This document shows, in pieces, positions 10,901 through 21,774 of a DNA stretch of 64,000 bases; the stretch's first letter is position 1, and each line of letters begins with the position of its first letter. The notes beneath the pieces are model-generated. The model was not told the DNA's origin. It searched no databases and saw only the letters and a program-made list of their open reading frames with translations. Location: the NCBI GenBank assembly GCA_000469685.2, contig LS997563.1, positions 41,456,468 to 41,520,467 of the forward strand, in the 5' to 3' direction. Origin of the DNA: Haemonchus contortus. Taxonomy: Eukaryota; Nematoda; Chromadorea; Rhabditida; Trichostrongylidae. The position numbers and the translations under genes are program-made.

Positions 10901-12550
10901 TTGGACTTCATCATTCCAGAACCATGCTTCCTTGTCCCCTCGGAAACCACCTCGGGTTTCCCCCAGCGTTTCCTTTGCACATCGCAGGATGACCTCCACA
11001 GCGTTGCTCCAAGTCTGCTGGATCGGCCCTTCGGGATTTGGAAGTCCAGCTTCCAGTATCTTTTCTTTGAGGTGTTCTCTTTCGGACTGTTGCAACTTCC
11101 ATCACCGGATCCTCCGTTCCGTTCTTGTCCTCAATTTCTTGGGAAGATCGATGGCTATGTCTGCTAGTAGAGGTCTGTGCTGTGGTGCCAAGTCTTCTCC
11201 GGGCAGTACCTTGATGTCTTTTACAGTTTTGAGGGACGATCTTCTTACCAGCACATGATCTATTTCCGTTTCTTTCCCTCCACTGCTGTAGGTTACCTTC
11301 TGGGACTTCCTTTTCGCGAAGAAGGTGCTGCAGACTGCCAAGTCGTGAGCTATAGCCAGGGCAAGGACCCTTTCTCCCTCATCGTTTCTGAGTTCAACAC
11401 CTTTACCTCCATGCACCCTTTCCAGTCCCCTCCTTTCACTGCCGACGTGCCCATTCAGATCACCTGCTATGGTAAGATAGTCCCCCTCCGGAACTGATCG
11501 GATGGTCTCGTCAAGTCTCAGATAGAACTCATCTTTTTCGTAGATGGGGCAGCCGGCTTGAGGTGCATACACTGATATTATTGTCCAGTTCCCCTCCTTC
11601 GTGTCTATCCTCACCGATATGATTCGACTGCTGACCCTGTTGACGGCGGAGACAGAGTCTTTCAGGGAGTCTGCCACTGCTACAGCCACACCATTTCGTT
11701 TGGTGTCTTCTCCGTTGTAGAAGAGTTTGACACCCTCTCCAATTTCTCTGGCCTTTGCTCCCTTCCAGCGGGTCTCCTGAAGGCATAGGACTTCGATGTT
11801 CCTGCGCTTCATGAGATCAGCGACTTCTCGGGACTTCCCAGTGAGCGATCCCACATTTAGAGTCCCTATTCGAACTAACTTCTTTGGCCGAGGTCGTTCA
11901 CTCCTCGGTAGCCCTCGCATACTGTCCACAGAACTCAGGCGAGGGCCCTGTGCGCCACTTCCGGGTGACGTCCTAGCTTTATCACGGATACTCTTTGAGA
12001 CTTTAGACATATTTGTTGTGACTGGTTTCTCCATCAGCCGGCCTGTCAACCTGGCCTGACGCTGGTACCGATACCATTTTTGCAATTTTTGCAAGGCATG
12101 GAGTTGCCTCGGCAGGGATCGAACTCACACTTCCTCTAAGTGCAGACGTGAACCTACACTCTTATCCACTCGGCTATCCCTGCCGAAAGCTGTCGCGCAT
12201 CGTGCGCGTTAATTAGCTAGTTGTCTTGCCGTTAGCCGTGTCTTCCAAAACTCGCAAATGTTCACTCAACGAGAAGAACCGTATGACTAACGAGTAATTA
12301 CGTGAGCCAACTACCCACACACACACACTTGGCTCTCTGGCCTAACTATCGAGATGAAAATTTCGTTCCCCATCGGGAATCTGGGAGTTCAAAATTGTCA
12401 TCTTTGCCAATAAAATTGATCGATAATGCATTCAGAGTGGAAAAGATGTAACATATATTAACGAGCTCATATTGAATCAAATCCACTTGGGCTATGTGCC
12501 TAACAACAATGTGACCGTCACTGTGACAATACGAGACGCGGAATGTTTCT
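7925..12550 (+). CDS. Family B gene, exons 1-3 (copy B1)
   Basis: The proposed exons are 7925-8000 (MSYLKLVLTLTTVNGFSLF..., signal-like, donor GTATGT, phase 1), 8495-8535 (VSSMLQNAPTKED, donor GTAAGT) and 12436-12550 (SGKDVTYINELILNQIHLGY, then PNNNVTVTVTIRDAECF, donor GTAAGT, phase 1). Phases are consistent across both junctions, and acceptors are CTCGTAG and ATTCAG. Intron 2 holds a LINE, a fold-back repeat and a hammerhead-like PLE remnant. The end phase matches the block beginning at 26282, which supplies a Cys across the junction, so the gene probably continues there across about 13.7 kb of transposons. Function is unknown; it is probably secreted. Exons are inferred from splice signals and phase only. 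Confidence 0.5.
8223..8324. repeat. Small fold-back element with CGACTGGTCG core
   Basis: The arms CTTTCATAGTCCACGA (8232-8247) and TCGTGGACTGTGAAAG (about 8300-8315) are inverted, and between them GCGACCAGTCACGCGAC pairs with GTCGCGCGACTGGTCGC. The CAGTGGC start is hAT-like, but I see no clear 8-bp target duplication. It lies in intron 1 of the family B gene. Confidence 0.55.
8795..8831 (-). ncRNA. Hammerhead-ribozyme-like motif in PLE remnant
   Basis: On the minus strand the order is GGCU, CUGAAGA, an A, GGCG-loop-CGCC, GAAA, CGUA, AGCC. Helix I is GGCU/AGCC and helix II is GGCG/CGCC. The core CUGANGA and GAAA are intact, and the cleavage triplet is GUA. Helix III is almost absent, as in the minimal hammerheads described in Penelope-like element terminal repeats. 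The flanking sequence (GAGCCTGGAACGATC) resembles the PLE repeat at 21378. Confidence 0.6.
9054..12094 (-). pseudogene. LINE endonuclease/reverse transcriptase ORF with three lesions
   Basis: The APE-type endonuclease comes first (IGTLNVGSLTGKSREV, LCLQETRWKG, ISVYAPQAG, IAGDLNGHVG, EIDHVLVRR, QHRPLLADI). The RT follows (GPDGVPIEAW, NYRGIRLTAHTMKLYERLV, FLDLEKAFDRLPRQVL, GVHQGSALSPFLFLL, and the catalytic YADD in TILYADDIALI), then a C-terminal region with REQRLRWFGHVLRRP. The frame is interrupted by an in-frame TGA at about 11102, a TGA in place of a probable Trp codon at about 10403, and a one-base frameshift near 9390. Catalytic residues are otherwise present, so it is recently dead. The family is RTE- or CR1-like; a tree is needed to choose. 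Confidence 0.9.
12097..12182 (-). other. tRNA-like sequence forming the LINE 5' end
   Basis: Read on the minus strand, GGCAGGG at the start pairs with CCCTGCC at the end, with an A box (TAGCCGAGTGG) and a B box (GTTCGATCC) correctly spaced. The anticodon arm is imperfect: its loop does not fit the standard 7 nt, and the variable region is long. A functional tRNA is therefore unlikely. Its outer edge coincides with the target duplication at 12183, so it entered with the LINE. Confidence 0.65.
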
Positions 12551-12639
12551 GTAAGTCAATCCATTATTACAACATACAAGGAGTTGCCCAGTTGCTATCC
12601 AGAAATTCGAAGACGTATATCTACTTTACATAATTCGCT

Positions 12640-13260
12640 AATCTGCGTGTTTGTGTGTCTGTGTGTGTCGTGTGTGTGTTCGACCGAAAATTTATAACTC
12701 CTATCCCCGTAAACCTAGGGTGTTCAAACTCGCTAGGAGTATGGGGGCAGCATGGGAACACTCATGGTAGATGGCAGGACCGGACTCCGTTCACAGGGGT
12801 CGAAGCGTGCACGATAGAAATTTTGGGCCGCAAATTCATAACTCCTGTTCACATGGACCTAGAGCCTTTAAAGTTGGCAGGATTACTGGAGGCAGGATGG
12901 GAACATGTACGGGTGAGTGAAAGGACCAGACTCCGCCACTAAAGGGCAGGGTTTTGCGCCGAATTCGTCAATTCGGCCCTAGGGCGTTCAAACTTGGCAG
13001 GAGTACAGATGACAGGATGGTAATACTTATTGCAGTTGGGAGGACCGGACCCCGCCCACAGAAGGCGGGGTTTGCGCCAAAATTTTCAGTTCGGCTCGAG
13101 GGCGTTCAAATTTGGTGGGCGGAAGGCGGCATTATTGGAACACTCCTGGTGAGTAACCCCGTCCCTTAGAGCCGGTCTCCGCCCTCGAGGGACGGTGTTT
13201 ACGCGAAATAAATGTCTAAATGGGCTTGGAGAGCATGGGATGGGATTAGAGAATATCCAC
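12640..13260 (+). repeat. Helentron-like repeat with internal minisatellite-like units
   Basis: A GT-rich start (GTGTGTCTGTGTGTGTCG) is followed by repeated units of about 100-130 bp built on AAATTCATAACTCCTGT, GGACCTAGAGC, GTTCAAACTTGGCAGGAG, GGCAGGATGGGAACA and GGACCGGACTCCGCCCACA. The same units recur at 19290-20120, 20750-21120, 51560-51960 and 52560-53660. No Rep/helicase frame is visible, so the class is a guess from layout. Confidence 0.6.
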
Positions 13261-15399
13261 CCCCCAGTTACATCCTAGCGCCTTGGTCATTTACGATCTA
13301 GCATTGACTTTTTCATATGTTTCATTCGACAAGAAGGATAAATGTGTGATTCTAAGGAGATGAAACCTAGTTCACTTCTTGCTTACTATCGCTACCAAGC
13401 GGAAATTGTAATTCAATGGTGGATTACGGTTTCTCTCTGCTTTGGTATCATTCTTGGCTAAACTTATGCGACCGCTAATAATATTGGATTCTCATTTGAT
13501 GATGTATCCGTAAAGAAGAGGAACCAAATTCGTGAATTGTAATACGTAACTGTTTCCTCACCACGCTCACGTGACATTCACACTCTTCGGCGTGCCTACG
13601 TGACTTGTGGAAGGACGAACAAAGGGGCATACAAACAGACACACAAAATAACCGCCTTATATTTTTTGGAACGAATACTTTCCCCAACACGAAATCCGAC
13701 ACACTCTGCACAACTTTGACACAGGACCCAAAAAGATGGGACTGGCATAAGCAGGGCGGCGCTAGTGGTATTGAGGGTGTGCCGATGATCACGCCTACGA
13801 TTAAAAGTGTCAATCGGATGCTCTTCTTCCTAAAAATTATGAACCATTAAAGGTTCAACTGATAGGCAACCAAAGAATTGAGCAGTATTCACAAATGTTT
13901 TTAACACCATTATCAGATGTCGTTATCACTAACCTTCTTCTTTCCTCCACGGGTCATCATCAGTTGAGAATCCCAGATTACTGGCGGTCGGATGAGTTTT
14001 GTCGTAAATGATATCAAAACATAAAGTAACCTTGATCCTCCACCCAGTTACAAACCTTTTTGAGAACTGGTCATAATCTGATAGTCGTAATCATAAATAC
14101 ATCGTAAATACCACAGGAGTTAAGTTCAGTTGTTAAGTGCTCTTATCAGTCGTTATCAGCTGTTATCAGTTCCTATCAACGGTCATCTACGATCCCGCCA
14201 TACTCCACATCACACGTTAAACTGTCAAGGCTCCACTATTAATGCCATTATTATAGTGGCTCTACACTTTCGAGGATTTTCATGAGCCCTTATCAGTATT
14301 ATCAGCTTATGGCCTGGCACCAACCGTTCACGATTCCGTCACCGAGTACCTACGATCTGTCACATCTCACATAACCCACTAAAATCCCAAGATTCCATTA
14401 TTAACAGAAAGGGCGTTATAGATCTAGTGGCTCTCGCCTTCTGGTGTCTAGTCAGTCCCTATCACTCGCTATTATTCCCGGTTACCTAACGTTAACGGTT
14501 CCATCACATTCTACACCACCTGCTGGAGTGCCAAGGCTCCATCGTTAATACAAAGGGAGTTATAGGTCCTGTGACCTGCTGGAGTGCCAAGGCTCCATCG
14601 TTAATACAAAGGGAGTTATGGGTCCTGTGACTTTTGCCTTTTGAAATTTCTTATCAGTTTCTATTGATTGTTGTCACTTCCATCAGTGTTCCCATCCTGC
14701 CATCTGTCTCTCTTTCGAAGTTGAATGCCCTAGGCCCAGTGGGACAGGAGTTATGAATTTCCGGTCACCGACACACACACAAACACACACACACACACAC
14801 CAACAGACACACTTAACCGATTATATAAGTAGGATAGCGGTATTATCATGTCTCGACAACATTTGTGAGTTCCATTCGAGGCTTTGGTAACCTACTACTT
14901 GAACCTTCAATGGATCATTATTTTGAGATGAACAGCAACAGATTGAAACTTTTAATCAATGGCATAGGCATGGGCTCATTTTGAATACATGCCCTGTTAG
15001 TCCTTTGTCGAATTCCGTGTTCGGGAGAATATTATTCGTTTCAAATGAGGATGAGTCGATTTGCCGATTGCTACAACCCTACCATAAGAAGGAGGGGAGC
15101 CCGGCGTCAGCTGGGTGGCCAGATTGATATACAATGAACCGGATGTGCATTCAAGGTGAAGATATCCTGCCTAGCACTACATGCTGAAGGAGGGAAGTAG
15201 TGAGAGGAGACCCTTCAAAAGATGCATAGGTGGGCTCTTATTCTTACACGAGATCTGTGGAACTTTCCATGAATAAACGTGGATCATCAATGTTCGCTCG
15301 AAACTGCTAACATGTCCTTTGTGCTACGATTTTGTAACTAATGGTTATTTGATCGGCTAATTGATATCTATTGTCATATGGCTTATTATAATCCCATAT
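13261..15399. other. Repeat-derived intronic sequence without genes
   Basis: This holds decayed Helentron-like sequence: an inverted unit at about 14660-14760, a CA microsatellite at 14770-14800, and a GAGCCCGGCGTCAGCTGGG hairpin remnant near 15097. There are many short TTATCAGT repeats at 14130-14480. I see no gene. Confidence 0.5.
14518..14629. repeat. Tandem duplication, 56-bp unit x2
   Basis: Two direct copies of a 56-bp unit beginning ACCTGCTGGAGTGCCAAGG and ending AGGTCCTGTG or GGGTCCTGTG abut each other. They differ by about one base (TATAGGT versus TATGGGT), so the duplication is recent. Confidence 0.85.
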
Positions 15400-15900
15400 T
15401 GGGTTTCTTTCCCGTCAACTATGCCCCTAGCGCTGTCTCTGGAGAAAGCGCAGATAAGCAATTTAGGCTTCTCAAGGGGAGGCACCCTAGAAAAATGAAG
15501 GAATTCTGGTTTTTTAGAAAACGAGGAATGCATACAAAAAATGCTTAAAGCTATAAATGCTCATTTCGTTTTAGTGCTCGCAGCGTGGAGCTTTTCATAT
15601 GAGGATCCAATTTTCTGCTACTCCGTCTAGCCGGTTTCGTTCAGCCTCTTCGACTGCCTCGTCATTTGCAGTCCATTTGGCAGCGCTTGATTTTGACAGC
15701 CACTTCCAATCTTGGTTAACAATACAGTCAGAACACTTCGAGTACAACAGAGAAACTGGACAGCGCCATTTTTCAGTGAGTACATCGCCCACCTTGTTTT
15801 GTTTTCATATAGTCTCAACTGATATGGGAGAGAGGTTGCTATCCCCGCCTTCGACTCTGGAACGGATCGGGATTTTTTGAAGCAAAATGATCAGAACTTC
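15400..15900 (-). other. Repeated block with a conserved minus-strand peptide
   Basis: This block is similar to 51980-52430. On the minus strand both copies keep the peptide KCSDCxxNQDWKWLSKSxAA followed by KWTAND and an acidic stretch (15595-15792 and 52152-52337). Peptide conservation suggests a once-coding exon. I do not recognise the family, and it may be part of the surrounding repeat. Confidence 0.4.
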
Positions 15901-16880
15901 TACACGACCTGAGTCCTTTGAAGAGTTTCTTTTCATTTTTTTTTGACTCGAAAACCTGCATAAACCTGCAGCGGTACTCCCCAAGGGTCCTGCGCACGAT
16001 GTTCAAAGGCATGGTTCACTATAAAAAAGGTTACTAAGTTCTTACCGTATCAATACTCAGCGGCCCCCATGGGTGTAGAAGGACTTTCTCGCTCACACAA
16101 TCTCGGCGCTTAGGGCATAGTGGAAGCCCCGTTGCTGCCGTAACTGGCTTTTCCGCCCCTCGATCGATGTCACGTCAGACGAGTGTCGAGAAATACAGGT
16201 TGCAACCATTCGTCCTAGGACCCACACACAATTAGCTGATCGCCGTGTTATGAGGCAATGTTTTCTCTAGCGTTCTTTTTTCCTGTGTTATCCTTTTTGC
16301 TGCCGCGCTCCCTTATTTAATTTCCTAGTACTAGAGCTGAAAAAGCTACTAGGGTTTTTTTGTTCACTTATGCTTATAAGTGAATGAATTTTCGCTTACC
16401 ATTGTCTGTTGTTCGCACCAGGACCAACACGCTCGCAGTGAAACACAGTGTTTAGCACGTCCGGACGCCCCACTCTTCCTCATTTTCTGGTTTCATTCTC
16501 ATCCAGCTCCTTTTTAACGGTTTTTCAAAGCCTTTTTTCACTTTGAAAACACCGATTCATGCAGTTTCTTCACATCACCTTCATCGCACAAGTATTTTCA
16601 ATCTTGCCTTCCGTTTTACATCATAACATGGATTACGAGCAGCTCACTCAGTTTCTTCTAAGTTAGATGTCTGCAAAATTATGTATGCACTAGAAACAAA
16701 GCTCGAACTGCTTCCCTTGAATTTTCTAATGGTTTTTTGAGGGATCGTTCAGAGGAAATCTGCATGGTACGAATTCTTTGGACGAATGCTTTGAGAAGGT
16801 TCGATTTCTCATTGGAATTTCTTCTAAAATTTTGATTTAGGGTGATTTAGGGCTTCTAAGTAGCACTATGCCATCTCTTA

Positions 16881-18896
16881 CAAGGAAGGTCTTTCAGGGC
16901 GTGGGACGCTTTTTGAAAATGGTTTTTGGCATGGTGTAGGGGCATGAGCACTGAGTACAGAACTTTGGTATATTTCCGCTAAATGGCCTTCTGAATGCCA
17001 AAAAAATTGTGAAAATGATTTTGCCAGAAGTTGCCGTTTTAACCCAGTAAGCGTCGCTTTTTTCATTTATGGCGTTGACTGTCCGCACAGTGAAAGGCGC
17101 CAGCGTACTGCGCATTGAAAATAATGTGAACGGTAGCCAAAAAAGGGGCCACATGGTGAAAAGAGCGGGGAATTTTCATATGTGCTCTCTACGGTTGAGC
17201 TGCTGGCGGCGACGAATGGTGTGGTGGATAGCGATATGGGATCGGAATTGGGACTAATTGGGTTAATAGTTCGGATCCCCGGGGTTGTGTCGTCCTTCAC
17301 TTTACGCTGCCACCTCCAGATTGGCTTTATATTGCACCAGGGCCAAAGCAAGTGCCTGATCGGTCATGATCGTGACCAGGACCAGCGATAACCTTTTCTA
17401 CAAGTCGTTAGAATTTGATGCGTACAGCTATCAGTGAAGGAGCTTTCTGGCTTTACACTCCCAGGAGTGCCCCCTTCGGTAGTCAAAAAACTCGATATCA
17501 TATCATCTGGTCTTCGGACATTGTATGGATATTGTACAGACCATACAATTCTTTCAATAATTTGGACAGATGATTGTTTTTTATTTCAACCGAATCCCTT
17601 CAAAACTGATGAAAGGCGCATCTAATTTCGATGATTTCACAGTTTTTACCGTAACTGATCTCGCACCTTTGTAGGTTTTTTGTCAACTGTTCTGGTTGGT
17701 CATCTCCATTTCCTTCTCTCCTCACGATCAGTATCTTCTCCAGTTACCTCGACTTCAGCAATGTCCTCTTCGATCGCGTCCTGCCAGCCCTTGATGGCAG
17801 GACGCGGAGTTAGAGGATCGTATGTTGGGAACGGGTATCGCCCAAACCCTTCATCTAGTCATTAATCTATTGATCTTTCGCTTGAATGATTTCCTTCAGA
17901 AGTGGCAGCTTTTTATACCAAACCCAATGAACATGGATCCATCGGCAAGAAGACGTGTTGAGAGAGAACTTGATTCGTTTTCCCACAGAAGTACGCGGTT
18001 GACGCCCAGGGAGAAGTCGGAGTCGGGAGCTACAACAAATATAGGAATCCTATTATCTTTGCATTGACGAACAAGGTCGAGAACAGCTTCCATCGGAAGG
18101 AACCGTACTATAGGGTTTCGACTCTCATTAAAACACTCATATAGTGTGAATGGGGACCCCTCTTTACTCCTAGGAGTGTGAAGCCTGGAAACTTATTCAC
18201 TGATAGTGCCCATACATCAAATTCTAACGACTTCTAGAGGTTACGTGCCTACCTGGTATTGGTTACGACCGTGACCGGTGGTACTTGTCCGAAGACCAGA
18301 TGATATGATATCGAGTTTTTTGACTACCAAAATGATATCATACCAATTTACCAACATTTGATCAACTGAATGAACTCTCGATGTGAGGGATGCAAAAACA
18401 GCCGAACTGATGAAAAAAACTCCCATGCTTTGGCCCTGTGGAGCCAATCTGGAGGTGGTAGCATAAAATGCAGAAACGACAGAGCCACGGGGATCTGAAC
18501 TATCAGCCTAGCCCAGCCGTCCCAGCTTGAATTCCACATCGCTATGCACGACACAATCCATCGCTGCCAGCGGCTGGAGAGCCCATAATGAATCTTCCCC
18601 GCACTTTTCTACATGTTTAAACATGTGGCTTCCTTTTTTGGCTACCCTTCACTTATTTTCAATGCGCAGTCCACTGGCGCCTTCTACTGAGCGGACAATC
18701 GACGCCATGAATGAAACAAGCGGTGCTTTTCGGGTTAAAACGGCAATTTCTGACAAAATCATTTTCACTCCTTTTTTGGCATTCAGACGGCCATTTAGCG
18801 GAAATGGACCACAGTTCTATACTCAGTGCCCATGCCCCTATACCGTGCAAAAAACAATTTCCAAAAGCGTCGCACGCCCTGAAAGACCTTCCTTGT
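16881..18896. mobile_element. TA-flanked element with about 460-bp terminal inverted repeats
   Basis: The ends CAAGGAAGGTCTTTCAGGGC (16881) and its inverse GCCCTGAAAGACCTTCCTTG (to about 18895) are flanked by TA at 16879-16880 and 18897-18898. The arms are about 16881-17345 and 18432-18896. The core, shared with the copy at 2450-3980, encodes no transposase. On the minus strand at 17896-18093 a frame reads MEAVLDLVRQCKDNRIPIFV... and ends FGIKSCHF. At 17715-17830 a LINE-like C-terminal piece is readable (DIAEVEVTGEDTDREERRKW). TA target choice suggests Tc1/mariner-type mobilisation in trans. Confidence 0.8.
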
Positions 18897-18898
18897 TA

Positions 18899-21270
18899 GG
18901 GTATGGGCGATAAGACTTTGAGGCACTCTACAATGTCGCGGCGCTGACTTTGATTCAGAAATCTTTTGTTCGAGGCCTAGCAATCGTATGATGTCCATCT
19001 ATATTTTGACGGAAGGTTCTGAGTGGTTCACAACTGAGCAATGGGTGAGCACAGATCCGCGTACTACCCAATTTTCATACTGAGGAAATTTCGCGAGAAT
19101 TGGTAACCTCCCAGATGTCACACGAATACACCAGCCCGTCAAAACTCAAATGGGAGGGGGGTCACAGCTATCCGAAGTGATGATGATAAAGCGCACCGAC
19201 CAGAAAAGAGCCCTAGCTATAAATCTGAATTGACTCTATTAGCAAATGTTATCAAGCCATCGCACAAGAACCGCTGAATCAGAGTCGGTCTGGATGTAAT
19301 CCTTCTTATATATAAAGCAGTAAATTGGTTTGTCGGTTTGTCGGTATGTCGGTTTGTCGGTCTGTCCGTCCGGGATAATGATGTGATTATGATAAACATA
19401 GTGATATGGAAAACTTATCCTACTTTATATAATTCGCTGAGTGTGTCTGTTGGTGTGTCGGTGTGTTTGTGGGTGTGTGTGTGTCGGTGTGTGTGTCTGA
19501 CCGGAAATTCATAATTCCTGTCCCCGTGGACATAGAGCGTTCAAATTTGGTAGGAGTAAATGGGCAGGACGGGAACACCTTTGGTAAGTGGCAGGACCGG
19601 ACTCCGTTCACAGGGAGCGAGGCGTGCACGATAAAAATTTTAGGACGCAAATTCATAACTCCTGTCCCCGTGGACCTGGAGCGTTCAAACTTATGGTGGG
19701 TGGCAGGACCAGAATCCATGCACAGGGGGCGGGATTCCGCCCGGAATAGTCAATTAGGCCCTAGGTCCTTCAAACTTGGCAGGAGCACAGGCGGCAGGAT
19801 GGGAACATTTGTCATAAGTGTGAAGACCGGACCCTTCTCATAGAGGCGATGTTAGACAAAAATTTTCAGTTTAGCTCTAGGGCGTTCAAACTTGATAGGA
19901 GGCAAGCGGCAGTATGGGAGCGCTTATGATGAGTAGTAGGGCCGGACTCCGCCCCCTAAGGACGGGTTTCCGCGAAATAAATGAGTGGAAATCCATAACT
20001 CCTGGTCCCGTGGACTTGGAGAGCAAAATTAGTAGGAGGAGGCAGGATGGAAACACTGACAATAGAAGATGGCTTAGAGAAGAAGATCCACTCACCAATT
20101 ACCTCTTAGCGCCTTTGTTATTTACGATCTAGCTTTGACTTTTTGATATGTTTCATTCGACAAGAAAGGTAAGTAGTGTGATTATGAGGAGATGAATTTG
20201 GTTCACTTCTTGCTATTAGATTACGACCGCTACCCAGCAGAGTTTGCGACTAAGTGAAAGTTAACGGTTTCTCTCTGCTTCGATATCATTCCTAGTCAAA
20301 ACTTATCCGACCGCTAATAATGTCGGATTCACAGTTAATGATGTATCCGTAGAGAAAAGGAGGTACATCTTTTAAGGCATTTGATAGTCTATACTCTCCC
20401 TCAGCGGAACAGCGAAATAACCCAGAAAAAAGGGGAAAGTATTTCATTAGTTTGATGTTTTTCGGGCGAAGTCCCTTCGCCCCAAGAAGGAGGAGAGCCC
20501 TTGATGATGGCATTGAGGAACATTGATGGTAGCTAACATAGTAGCCTCAGCCGCGGTGAAGTCTCTGAATACTATTTTCCCCTGAATAATCGCCTTTGTG
20601 ATATTATACGATGTTCTATTCGGACACAGCGAAGATGGCTTACAGGAAAAATCGCTCCCAATTCGAAGCTAATTCCTAGGGTGTAGAGCTTTCTAAAAAA
20701 GGGAGAATCCGAATTATTATTTACGCATAGCAAATTTCTCACAGGAAGGAGGAGCGCCCGGCGTAGCCGGGCGAATTGGTTTGTCAGTGTGTGTGTCCGA
20801 CCGGAAATCCATAGCTCCTGTTCGAGTGGACCTCGGGCGTTCCAATTTGGTAGGAACACAGGCGGCAGGGTAGAAACACTCATGGCAGGTAGCAGGACCG
20901 GAATGCTCCCACAGGAGGCGGGGCCTGCACGATAGAAACTTCAGGTCGCAAATTCATAACTGTGGTTTACGTGGACCTAGAGCGCTGAAATTAGGTCAAA
21001 GTACACGAGGCAAGACGGGAACACTCATGGTAAGTAGCAAATTCAGACTCTGCCTACAGGGAGTGGAGCGTGCGCGATAGTAAGTGATGTAGGATATGAC
21101 GTAAATACTCGGTGAAAAGAAACGATAACAACTGATAAGAGAAGATGAGGAACCCAAGAGAGGCCACCTACCGATCAAAATCCTAACGTCTCCGGTATTT
21201 ACAATGTTTGATCGTTCAGTATGTTTCATTCGATGAGACGGGATGGTAGAGGAGGGTGACAAAAGTGAGT
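18899..21270. repeat. Helentron-like repeats and decayed sequence
   Basis: A TATATATAAAGCAGTAAATTGG start near 19310, followed by TTTGTCGG repeats, leads into the same minisatellite-like units as at 12640. A GCCCGGCGTAGCCGGGC hairpin lies at 20756-20772 and begins another unit. There is no coding sequence I can support. Confidence 0.55.
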
Positions 21271-21283
21271 GGTAAGTGCAGCG

Positions 21284-21651
21284 TCCATGTGCGACTGTCG
21301 ATGAATCTCGGCATTCTTCCTTCAGTTTGAAATTGATTCTTTAAGCTGTACAACCGAGATATTAACCAACTTTATTAGGCTGACGTTTCGGTGCCTTCAC
21401 CTTCCTCGGAGCCTGGAAAGACAAAAGGCACTTGAGAAACCATCCGATCAAGCACTATTTCAACCTACAAAGAAAGTTCAAAGGGCGCGGACTACTAGGA
21501 AGTCGGAAGATGGTAACTAACCTTTGGGACAGTCGACCTTTGGGGTCCACCGATCACCCTAAGCTGGTGTGGCTGCGGTTTAAATAGGGGTGAGCCTCAG
21601 GTCAACTTGCTTCAGGGGCCTCCAAGAGGCTGATCACGTAGATCAAACTCC
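21284..21651 (-). repeat. PLE pseudo-LTR, 3' copy
   Basis: This 368-bp terminal repeat is matched by 24437-24804. It contains a TTTAAATA element (TATA-like on either strand) near 21580-21590 and the hammerhead-like motif at 21378-21413. Confidence 0.88.
21378..21413 (-). ncRNA. Hammerhead-like motif in PLE pseudo-LTR (first)
   Basis: On the minus strand the order is GGCU, CCGAGGA, an A, GGUG-AAGG-CACC, GAAA, CGUC, AGCC. Helices I and II are perfect and GUC is the expected cleavage triplet. The core reads CCGAGGA where CUGANGA is expected, a U4-to-C change. All three repeats share this change, so it is in the family master or a very recent ancestor and probably lowers activity. Confidence 0.6.
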
Positions 21652-21774
21652 CTCAAAAAGCCACACAAGGCTGAGCGCGCCGCTGACCCCTTCCCAATCA
21701 ACTCCTATCGATTACTGTATAAGCCCCCGACCCCGCCCCGCCGAGAGGACCCCGCGGGGGATCGACAGCGTAGG

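Larger units (their letters stand above)
9024..12182 (-). mobile_element. Near full-length LINE with tRNA-like 5' end and (GAA)n tail
   Basis: The insertion is bounded by a 19-bp target duplication, CCGAAAGCTGTCGCGCATC, at 9005-9023 and 12183-12201. On the minus strand it starts with a tRNA-like sequence, carries one endonuclease plus reverse transcriptase reading frame, and ends in a GAA microsatellite (TTC repeats at 9023-9046), as in RTE-like LINEs with simple-repeat tails. It sits in intron 2 of the family B gene, antisense to it. The long target duplication marks target-primed insertion of an apparently complete copy. Confidence 0.9.

Noticed and set aside
10262..12059. Plus-strand frames of 85-136 codons across the LINE
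   Set aside because: They are antisense to the clearly identified endonuclease/reverse transcriptase reading frame.
12097..12182. Functional tRNA gene
   Set aside because: A and B boxes and acceptor ends are good, but the anticodon loop is not standard and the sequence is bounded by a LINE target duplication. A covariance-model scan would decide.
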